Notes under the pieces: generated by a model
Told to the model about the DNA's origin: nothing
The model's input: the letters and a program-made list of their open reading frames with translations, nothing else
Database searches by the model: none
NCBI GenBank assembly: GCA_017620315.1
Contig: JAFZQQ010000258.1
Location: 1 to 11,586 of the forward strand
Direction: 5' to 3'
DNA: 11,586 bases
Source of the DNA: Oscillospiraceae bacterium
GTDB lineage: Bacteria; Bacillota; Clostridia; Oscillospirales; Oscillospiraceae
Part shown: piece by piece, positions 1 through 5,459 of the stretch
Position numbering within the stretch: position 1 is the first letter of the stretch
Layout of the letters: each line of letters starts with the position of its first letter
Made by a program: the position numbers and the translations under genes

Positions 1-996
1 GGCAAGCCGATCGTGCTTGCCGTGAACAAGATGGACGCTACCGGCGCGCCCGATCCGGATTATTACGAGTTCTACAACCTCGGGCTGGGCGACCCCGTAG
101 CGGTCTCCGCCGTACACGGGCACGGCACAAGCGACCTTCTTGACCGCTGCCTTGAGTATTTCCCGCCGGAGACCGAAGAGGATGAGGACGAAGATACGAT
201 AAAGGTCGCGGTTATCGGCAAGCCGAACGTCGGAAAAAGCTCGCTTGTCAACCGCATCCTCGGGCAGGAGCGCGTCATCGTCAGCAACGTCGCGGGTACG
301 ACCCGCGACGCCATAGACAGCTATTTTGAAAACGAGACCGGCAAGTACATATTCATCGACACTGCGGGAATGCGGAAAAAGTCGAAGGTCGACGAGAGCA
401 TAGAGCGCTACAGCGTCCTGCGCGCGACGATGGCGATTGACCGCGCGGACGTCTGCCTTATCATGATAGACGCGACAGAGGGCGTGACCGAGCAGGACAC
501 AAAGGTCGCGGGGCTTGCCCACGAGGCAGGCAAGGCGTGCATCATCGTCGTCAACAAGTGGGACCTTGTCGAAAAGGACGGCAAGACCATGGATCATATG
601 CGCGAGGATATCCGCCGCGACCTCTCGTATATGACCTACGCCCCGGTGCTGTTCATCTCTGCCGCGACCGGCCAGCGCGTGCCGAGGCTCTTTGAGCTGA
701 TCAACTATGTATACGAGCAGTCCTGCACGCGCATAACGACCGGCATGCTCAACAACGTGCTTGAGGACGCCCAGACACGCGTCCAGCCGCCGACGGACAA
801 GGGCCGCAGGCTCAAGATATACTACATGACGCAGGTCGGCGTCAAGCCGCCGCACTTCGTCGTCTTCTGCAACGACACGAAGCTCTTTCACTTCTCCTAC
901 CGGCGCTATCTTGAAAACTGCATCCGCAACGTCTTTGGCCTTGAGGGCACGCCGGTCGTGCTCACCGTGCGCGAGCGCGGTGAAAAGGAGGGCTGA
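1..996 (+). CDS. der: Ribosome-assembly GTPase Der (EngA), 5'-truncated by window edge
   Basis: Der is a tandem two-domain GTPase needed for maturation of the 50S ribosomal subunit. The open frame runs in from base 1, so the start lies outside the window; 331 residues are visible, against about 440 in the family, so roughly 110 are missing. Visible residues 9-12 (NKMD) are the G4 motif of the first G domain. An acidic linker (about 56-66) follows. The second G domain shows a P-loop GKPNVGKS (73-80), DTAG (120-123) and NKWD (185-188). The C-terminal KH-like domain contains the family-typical YYMTQVGVKPPHFVVF stretch. The TGA stop is 2 bp before plsY, and the plsY ribosome binding site lies inside the end of der, so the two are probably co-transcribed and translationally coupled. 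Family identity is very clear; the missing N-terminus is a window effect, not a mutation. Confidence 0.97.
   Translation, partial: GKPIVLAVNKMDATGAPDPDYYEFYNLGLGDPVAVSAVHGHGTSDLLDRCLEYFPPETEEDEDEDTIKVAVIGKPNVGKSSLVNRILGQERVIVSNVAGTTRDAIDSYFENETGKYIFIDTAGMRKKSKVDESIERYSVLRATMAIDRADVCLIMIDATEGVTEQDTKVAGLAHEAGKACIIVVNKWDLVEKDGKTMDHMREDIRRDLSYMTYAPVLFISAATGQRVPRLFELINYVYEQSCTRITTGMLNNVLEDAQTRVQPPTDKGRRLKIYYMTQVGVKPPHFVVFCNDTKLFHFSYRRYLENCIRNVFGLEGTPVVLTVRERGEKEG
983..991 (+). promoter_or_regulatory. Ribosome binding site of plsY
   Basis: AAAAGGAGGG, within the last codons of der, contains the Shine-Dalgarno core AGGAGGG and lies 7 bp before the GTG at 999. It decides the GTG start over later ATG codons and implies coupling to der translation. 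Confidence 0.85.
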
Positions 997-998
997 GC

Positions 999-1682
999 GT
1001 GCGCGATGTCCTCTCGATGGTCGGGGATCCTGCGCTGGCCTCCGCGCTGATCCTCCTCGGCGCGGCAACGCTGTGCTATATTCCCGGAGGAGTGAACGGA
1101 GCCATCGTCGCCTCGCACTTGTTTTACGGCGACGACGTGCGCAAGTATGGCAGCGGAAATGCCGGACTTACCAACTTTTACCGTATTTACGGCGCGAAGT
1201 ACGCTTGGTGTGTCATCCTTGTGGATATGGGCAAGGCGGCGGTCGCAGTTTTGCTGGGGACGCTTATCTTCGGCCCTGATGGCGCGGTTTTCGGCAAGTA
1301 TTTTGCGGGGCTGTTCTGCATCGTCGGCCATATGTTCCCGTTCCTGTACCGCTTTAAGGGCGGCAAGGGCATACTGTGCAGCGGCATGACGCTGATCCTG
1401 CTCGACTGGCGGATAGCCCTCGCCGGCTGGGGGGTGTTCGCGATTATGTGGCTTGCGACAAAATATGTCTCTCTCGGTTCGGTATGCGCGGCGGTTACTC
1501 TGCCGGTCATGACCTTCGCTGTGTATCGCGCAGAGGCAGATTTCTCCGTCATTATGACGCTTTCGCTGCTTATGGCGGCGATGGTGCTCTGGGCGCACAG
1601 AGAGAACATAAAGCGCCTTGCCACGGGAAAGGAAAACAAGTTCGAGTGGCACAAGGGCGAAGCCGGAAAAAAACAAAAATAG
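999..1682 (+). CDS. plsY: Acyl-phosphate:glycerol-3-phosphate acyltransferase PlsY
   Basis: PlsY is an integral membrane enzyme that transfers an acyl group from acyl-phosphate to glycerol-3-phosphate, giving lysophosphatidic acid, the first step of phospholipid synthesis in most Gram-positives. The 227-residue protein has about five hydrophobic segments and the PlsY motifs: RKYGSGNAGLTNFYR (about 49-62), GHMFPFLYRFKGGKG (110-124) and the C-terminal HRENIKRLATGKENKF (200-215). The start is a GTG preceded by AGGAGGG at 985-991, a strong Shine-Dalgarno sequence inside the end of der. The N-terminal loop, usually a SIPFGYLIG-like stretch, reads IPGGVNGAIVASHLFYG here, a divergent but recognisable variant. 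In many Clostridia plsY is followed by gpsA; here it ends at a hairpin and a convergent gene. Confidence 0.95.
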   Translation: MRDVLSMVGDPALASALILLGAATLCYIPGGVNGAIVASHLFYGDDVRKYGSGNAGLTNFYRIYGAKYAWCVILVDMGKAAVAVLLGTLIFGPDGAVFGKYFAGLFCIVGHMFPFLYRFKGGKGILCSGMTLILLDWRIALAGWGVFAIMWLATKYVSLGSVCAAVTLPVMTFAVYRAEADFSVIMTLSLLMAAMVLWAHRENIKRLATGKENKFEWHKGEAGKKQK

Positions 1683-1685
1683 AAA

Positions 1686-1726
1686 AAAGAGGCTCTTCCG
1701 ACTGTGAATGCCGGAAGGGCCTCTTT
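1686..1726. terminator. Bidirectional intrinsic terminator between plsY and the coiled-coil gene
   Basis: Two 15-nt arms (1686-1700 and 1712-1726) enclose an 11-nt loop. On the plus strand the stem pairs fully, with one G-U wobble (1694/1718), but is followed by only three Ts. On the minus strand that pair becomes an A-C mismatch, but a six-T run (1688-1683) follows. The hairpin lies immediately after the plsY stop and 10 bp beyond the stop of the convergent gene, so it probably serves both, with the better U-tract for the minus-strand gene. Confidence 0.8.
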
Positions 1727-1736
1727 GGGAATAAGG

Positions 1737-2564
1737 TTATTGCCCTTCGCTTTTGCCGAGGCCTTCGAGGGTGCGGCGCAGCGGCTCAAAAACATTGGGA
1801 AGCTCCGATACTGTGTCTATGCCGCGGCAGAGCTGGTCGTGCAGGGTCTCGCAGGCGTCGTCGAGCGTCTCCATCATGTCGGAGCACTGGGCGCGGAAGC
1901 TGTCGGCAAGCTCGCAGACCTTTCCGCGGGTCAAGGCGTCGTATTCGTCCGCGGCGCGGCGGGTCTCGGCGTCGTAGGCGTCGGCGCGCTGCTTGGATTC
2001 CGAAAGATAGTCCTCCGCCTTCTGGCGGACCTCGGCGGCGTAGCTCTCGGCGCCCTGACGGACCTCTGCCTCATATGCCTCTGCGCGTGCCTTCGCCTCG
2101 GAGTCGTAGAGGTCGGCGCGCGCTTTGACTTCGGATTCGTATTCATCGGCGCGTTTGTGCGCCGCAAGCTCCAGCTCGGCAAGACCTTCCTTGTATGCCC
2201 GGAACTCTTCCACCTGCGGACGCAGCTCCTCCGCCTCGGCGCGCAGGCCTTCCAGCTCCGCGGTGAGCTCCGCCAGCCTTGCGCGCAGGGCTTCCAGCTC
2301 GTTGTTTGCGTCGAAAAGCTGAGCGTTGAGGGCTTCCTGCTTTTCATAGTTGTCGTGCAGCGCCTCGCTGAGCCGGTCGCGCGCGGCGGTGACAGATCCC
2401 AGCTCAGCGCGCAGGGACTCGTTATCCTTTGACGTCTTTTCGACCGACTCCTCAAGCTCCTTGATGCGCTCGGCGGAGCGGCTTGCGCTCATCTCAATGT
2501 AATCGATGACGTCCTTGCGGCGAAAACCGCCGAAAAGTGAGCTTTTGAATGTACTGCTGTCCAT
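1737..2564 (-). CDS. DivIVA-like coiled-coil protein with seven 11-residue repeats
   Basis: No exact family is recognised. I place the start at the ATG at 2564-2562 (275 residues) because GGAGGG at 2574-2569 sits just upstream; the longer frame from 2618 would place that site inside the coding sequence. Residues 1-24 contain SSLFGGFRRKDVIDYIE, resembling the N-terminal membrane-tethering/dimer element of DivIVA-type cell-division or polarity proteins. Residues about 30-135 are a heptad-type, highly charged coiled coil rich in L, E, A and R. Residues 139-215 are seven gap-free tandem 11-residue units of the form A-(D/E)-x-Y-x-x-E-x-(K/R)-x-x. The C-terminal part has four cysteines (217, 227, 238, 246) and no membrane segment or signal peptide. 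It is convergent with plsY and divergent from ptsI. A cytoplasmic scaffold for division or envelope growth is plausible but inferred. Confidence 0.8.
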   Translation of the reverse strand: MDSSTFKSSLFGGFRRKDVIDYIEMSASRSAERIKELEESVEKTSKDNESLRAELGSVTAARDRLSEALHDNYEKQEALNAQLFDANNELEALRARLAELTAELEGLRAEAEELRPQVEEFRAYKEGLAELELAAHKRADEYESEVKARADLYDSEAKARAEAYEAEVRQGAESYAAEVRQKAEDYLSESKQRADAYDAETRRAADEYDALTRGKVCELADSFRAQCSDMMETLDDACETLHDQLCRGIDTVSELPNVFEPLRRTLEGLGKSEGQ

Positions 2565-2568
2565 AATG

Positions 2569-2574
2569 CCCTCC
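2569..2574 (-). promoter_or_regulatory. Ribosome binding site deciding the start of the coiled-coil gene
   Basis: On the minus strand GGAGGG lies 4-5 nt before the ATG at 2564. An alternative in-frame ATG (2576-2574) overlaps this site and a third at 2618 lies far upstream of it, so the 2564 start is preferred. Confidence 0.75.
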
Positions 2575-2608
2575 ATCAGCGAAAAAGATATTTCTGCTTC
2601 TATGCGCA

Positions 2609-2637
2609 ATCCTAACACAAAACTGCGGCGTTGACAA
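2609..2637 (-). promoter_or_regulatory. Candidate sigma-A promoter of the coiled-coil gene
   Basis: On the minus strand TTGTCA (2637-2632) is separated by 17 bp from TAGGAT (2614-2609). The -10 matches consensus at 4 of 6 positions and is preceded by TGT, an extended -10 element. The -35 overlaps the -35 of the divergent ptsI promoter by five bases. Confidence 0.5.
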
Positions 2638-2659
2638 GGAAAACTTGTTTTCGTATAAT
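2631..2659 (+). promoter_or_regulatory. Perfect-consensus sigma-A promoter of ptsI-fructokinase
   Basis: TTGACA (2631-2636), 17-bp spacer, TATAAT (2654-2659): both hexamers and the spacing match the vegetative consensus exactly. Transcription would start near 2666, giving a leader of about 92 nt before ptsI. A promoter this strong often needs a repressor; see the inverted repeat in its spacer. Confidence 0.88.
2634..2648. promoter_or_regulatory. Candidate operator: inverted repeat in the ptsI promoter spacer
   Basis: ACAAG-GAAAA-CTTGT has two perfect 5-bp half-sites around a 5-bp centre. It overlaps the 3' end of the -35 box and lies in the -35/-10 spacer, a position where a bound repressor would block RNA polymerase. 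The palindrome is short, so chance is possible; no regulator family is assigned. Confidence 0.35.
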
Positions 2660-2741
2660 ACTACCATTATACTACATTAACTGCGGACACAGGGCAGAGA
2701 CCTGTTCGGCGGAGCGGCGGGCAAACAGGACGCCTCTCCAC

Positions 2742-2748
2742 AAAGGGG
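2742..2748 (+). promoter_or_regulatory. Ribosome binding site of ptsI
   Basis: AAAGGGG lies about 9 nt before the ATG at 2758. It is a moderate Shine-Dalgarno match, weaker than those of neighbouring genes. Confidence 0.6.
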
Positions 2749-2757
2749 ATAGAGACC

Positions 2758-4443
2758 ATGATCACAATTCGGGGAAAGGGTGTATCCTCCGGCATCGCGG
2801 AGGGGCCGCTCTACTTTTACAGGCGCGCGGTGGCAAAGGTCGTGCGCACAAGGATAACGGACGTCGACGCCGAGTGGAGGCGTTTCAAAACGGCGCAGGC
2901 GCAGGCCGTGGACGAGCTGGGCGAGCTTGCCGAACGGGCAAGAAGATACGTCGGCGAGGAAGCTGCGCTGCTTTTTGAAACGCATCAGATCATGGCGAGG
3001 GACCTTGACTATGAGGACGCCGTCAAGAGCGGGATCCGCGAGCGCGAGCTCAACGCCGAGGCTGCGGTCTCGGACGCCTGCGGACGGTTTACGAGGATGT
3101 TCGCCGCGATGGAGGATTCGTATATGCGTGCCCGCGCCGCGGACGTGAAGGACGTTTCAAACCGCATCATAGCCATCCTTTCCGGCACGGTGCAGGGCGG
3201 GATAGACAGCGAGGTGCCGGTCATTCTCGCGGCGGACGATCTTGCTCCCAGCGAGACCGTGCAGCTTGACAAAAGCAAGATACTGGGCTTTATCACAGAG
3301 GGCGGTTCCGGCACGAGCCACACGGCGATCCTTGCCCGCACGATGGGCATTCCCTCGGTCATCGGCGTGGGAGACCAGCTGAAGCCGGAATACGCCGGAC
3401 GGGAGACGATAATCGACGGCGGCGACGGCGTCGCAGTGCTTGACCCGGATGAGGATACGCGCGCGGGGCTCGTCGACAAGCGCAGCGAACAGCGAAAGGC
3501 AAAGGACGTGCTGGCTCAGCTCAAGGGCAGGGAGAATGTCACCCTTGACGGGCAGAGCGTAAGGATATACTGCAACATCGGCGATCCGGACGACGTCCGC
3601 GCGGTGCTTGATAATGACGGCGGAGGCATCGGCCTTTTCCGCAGCGAGATGCTCTATCTCGGCAGCGACGATTATCCGGGCGAGGAAAAGCAGTTTGAGG
3701 TCTATAAAAAGCTGCTCTCGGACATGGACGGAAGGGAGGTCGTCATCCGCACGCTCGATATAGGCGCTGACAAGAAGACGGGCTATTTCCGGCTCCCGGA
3801 GGAGGAGAACCCCGCGATGGGAAGCCGCGGGCTGCGTGTCTGCCTTGAGCGTCCGGAGCTTTTCCGCACGCAGCTTCGCGCGCTGTACCGTGCTTCGGCA
3901 TACGGAAAGCTCGGGATCATGCTCCCGATGGTGACGAGCGTCTGGGAGGTGCGCGAGGCAAAGAAGCTCTGCGAGCAGGTGAAGCGCGAGCTTGAGGCAG
4001 AGGGCGTCGCGTATTCCGACAGCGTGCGCCTTGGCATCATGATAGAAACGCCCGCGGCCGCGATCATGAGCGACAGGCTTGCCGCCGAGGTCGATTTCTT
4101 CTCCTGCGGGACGAACGACCTCACGCAGTATACGCTTGCCTGCGACCGTGGAAACAGCGGGCTCGGGCGTGTTTACGATCCGCACCACACGGCGGTGCTG
4201 AGACTTTTGAAGCTGGTGGCGGACAACGGACATAAAAGAGGCATCCGCGTCGGAATATGCGGCGATCTGGCGTCGGATCTGAGCCTGACGGAGACCTTCC
4301 TCGCAATCGGGATGGACGAGCTCTCCGTCACGCCGCAGGAGGTGCTTTCGCTGCGCCGCAGGGTTCGGGAGACAGACGTCGGCAAATGCCGCGGGGATAT
4401 TCTCGACGGGCTTGAAAGCGACAGCGAACCGATCGGAGGATAG
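2758..4443 (+). CDS. ptsI: PTS Enzyme I (phosphoenolpyruvate-protein phosphotransferase)
   Basis: Enzyme I takes phosphate from phosphoenolpyruvate onto a histidine and passes it to HPr, starting the cytoplasmic phosphorelay of the sugar phosphotransferase system. The 561 residues are slightly short of the usual 570-575. Order: N-terminal HPr-binding and phosphohistidine domain with GGSGTSHTAILAR carrying His188 (E. coli His189), then a C-terminal PEP-binding barrel with FRSE (294-297), GSRGLR (355-360), IETPAAA (429-435), GTNDLTQYTLACDR (451-464) and the catalytic Cys501. Around that cysteine the usual CGELAGD reads CGDLASD, a mild divergence. It leads the operon behind a consensus promoter; the fructokinase starts 2 bp after its stop. 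No ptsH or EII gene is adjacent, so HPr must be encoded elsewhere. The active-site set is intact, and PpsA or PPDK are excluded because their extra domains are missing. Confidence 0.95.
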   Translation: MITIRGKGVSSGIAEGPLYFYRRAVAKVVRTRITDVDAEWRRFKTAQAQAVDELGELAERARRYVGEEAALLFETHQIMARDLDYEDAVKSGIRERELNAEAAVSDACGRFTRMFAAMEDSYMRARAADVKDVSNRIIAILSGTVQGGIDSEVPVILAADDLAPSETVQLDKSKILGFITEGGSGTSHTAILARTMGIPSVIGVGDQLKPEYAGRETIIDGGDGVAVLDPDEDTRAGLVDKRSEQRKAKDVLAQLKGRENVTLDGQSVRIYCNIGDPDDVRAVLDNDGGGIGLFRSEMLYLGSDDYPGEEKQFEVYKKLLSDMDGREVVIRTLDIGADKKTGYFRLPEEENPAMGSRGLRVCLERPELFRTQLRALYRASAYGKLGIMLPMVTSVWEVREAKKLCEQVKRELEAEGVAYSDSVRLGIMIETPAAAIMSDRLAAEVDFFSCGTNDLTQYTLACDRGNSGLGRVYDPHHTAVLRLLKLVADNGHKRGIRVGICGDLASDLSLTETFLAIGMDELSVTPQEVLSLRRRVRETDVGKCRGDILDGLESDSEPIGG

Positions 4444-4445
4444 CT

Positions 4446-5411
4446 ATGGGATATGATGTTACCGCGCTCGGAGAGCTGCTGATCGACCTGACGCAAAACG
4501 GCGTGAGCGAACAGGGAAACCTGATGTTCGAGGCGAACCCCGGCGGCGCGCCGGCAAACGTGCTCGCGATGCTGCGAAAGCTCGGACACTCCTGCGCGTT
4601 CATCGGCAAGGTCGGCGCGGACGCCTTTGGCGATATACTTGAGAAAACGCTGCGTGAAGCGGGGACAGACACGCGCTCGCTGCTGCGCGACAGACAGGTC
4701 AACACCACGCTCGCGGTGGTTCACACCCTTGAAAACGGCGACAGGGATTTCAGCTTTTATCGCCGTCCCGGCGCGGATATCATGCTCGCTGCGGACGAGC
4801 TGGACGAGGACATGCTGAGAAACAGCCGCATTTTTCACTTCGGCTCGCTCTCACTGACCGACGAGCCCGCGCGCAGCGCGACCGTACGCGCGGTCGACGT
4901 CGCGAGGGAGGCCGGCGCGCTGATCTCCTACGACCCCAACTATCGCCCGCCGCTGTGGAGAAGCGAGGCCGAGGCAAGGGAGCGGATCGGGTGGGGGATC
5001 GCGCAGTGCGATATCCTCAAGATCGCCGACAACGAGGTCGAATTTCTCTGCGGCACCTTGGACTACGACAGGGGCGCCGCAATGCTGAAAGAAAAATACC
5101 CAAACCTGCGAATGGTGAACGCCACCTTAGGCGCGCAGGGCAGCCGCTGCTATTACGGCGGAGTGCGCGTCTGCGAGCCGGGCTGTACGCTCGGCGGCGT
5201 GATCGAGACCACCGGCGCGGGGGACACCTTCTGCGCTGCGGTGCTGCACTTTATCCTGAACAACGGGCTCGACCGCCTTACGGAATCGCAGCTGCACGAA
5301 ATGCTGCGCTTCGCCAACGCCGCCGCGTATATTGTAACGACCCGCCGCGGCGCGATACGCTCCATGCCCGAACCGCAAGAGATCAAAGCGGTGCTGGAGA
5401 GAATGAAATAA
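4446..5411 (+). CDS. scrK: Fructokinase, PfkB/ribokinase family
   Basis: Predicted to phosphorylate free fructose at the expense of ATP in the cytoplasm. At 321 residues it has the usual family length. The N-terminal ALGELLIDLT (7-16) and NPGGAPANV (31-39) are typical of the ScrK-like fructokinase branch. IGKVGADAFGD (53-63) follows, and the C-terminal PfkB signature ETTGAGDTFCAAVL (254-267) holds the catalytic base Asp260 and the anion hole. The start is supported by CGGAGG at 4435-4440, at the end of ptsI, and only 2 bp separate the genes, so translation is probably coupled. The pairing suggests that fructose released after uptake of a fructose-containing sugar is phosphorylated here. Related PfkB kinases (2-keto-3-deoxygluconate kinase, other ketohexokinases) cannot be excluded from sequence alone, so the symbol is a best guess. 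Confidence 0.88.
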   Translation: MGYDVTALGELLIDLTQNGVSEQGNLMFEANPGGAPANVLAMLRKLGHSCAFIGKVGADAFGDILEKTLREAGTDTRSLLRDRQVNTTLAVVHTLENGDRDFSFYRRPGADIMLAADELDEDMLRNSRIFHFGSLSLTDEPARSATVRAVDVAREAGALISYDPNYRPPLWRSEAEARERIGWGIAQCDILKIADNEVEFLCGTLDYDRGAAMLKEKYPNLRMVNATLGAQGSRCYYGGVRVCEPGCTLGGVIETTGAGDTFCAAVLHFILNNGLDRLTESQLHEMLRFANAAAYIVTTRRGAIRSMPEPQEIKAVLERMK

Positions 5412-5415
5412 AGCA

Positions 5416-5450
5416 AAAAGCCCAAAGCCGGAGATTGGCTTTGGGCTTTT
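5416..5450. terminator. Strong bidirectional terminator between fructokinase and LRR protein genes
   Basis: A perfect 14-bp stem (5416-5429 with 5437-5450) and a 7-nt loop. The plus strand ends in TTTT and the minus strand continues into a T-rich tract (CTTTTTGC then TTTATTT). It begins 4 bp after the fructokinase stop and lies 9 bp beyond the stop of the convergent LRR gene. The 12-bp inner arms recur exactly at 8757-8787. Confidence 0.92.
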
Positions 5451-5459
5451 CTGAACGCT

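Noticed and set aside
906..1676. 256-codon minus-strand frame over plsY
   Set aside because: It is antisense to a clear PlsY; its translation is rich in R, H and Q, with no family resemblance, as expected for the complement of GC-rich coding DNA.
1704..2432. 242-codon plus-strand frame over the coiled-coil gene
   Set aside because: Its L/V/G-rich periodic translation is the mirror of the repetitive hendecad codons. The minus-strand frame has a ribosome binding site, a DivIVA-like N-terminus and a coherent coiled coil.
2565..2618. Longer N-terminus for the coiled-coil protein
   Set aside because: The extra 18 codons include the GGAGGG ribosome binding site and reach into the predicted promoter; the shorter start is better supported.
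3157..4233. 358-codon minus-strand frame over ptsI
   Set aside because: It is antisense to an Enzyme I with intact catalytic motifs; no own ribosome binding site or recognisable domain.
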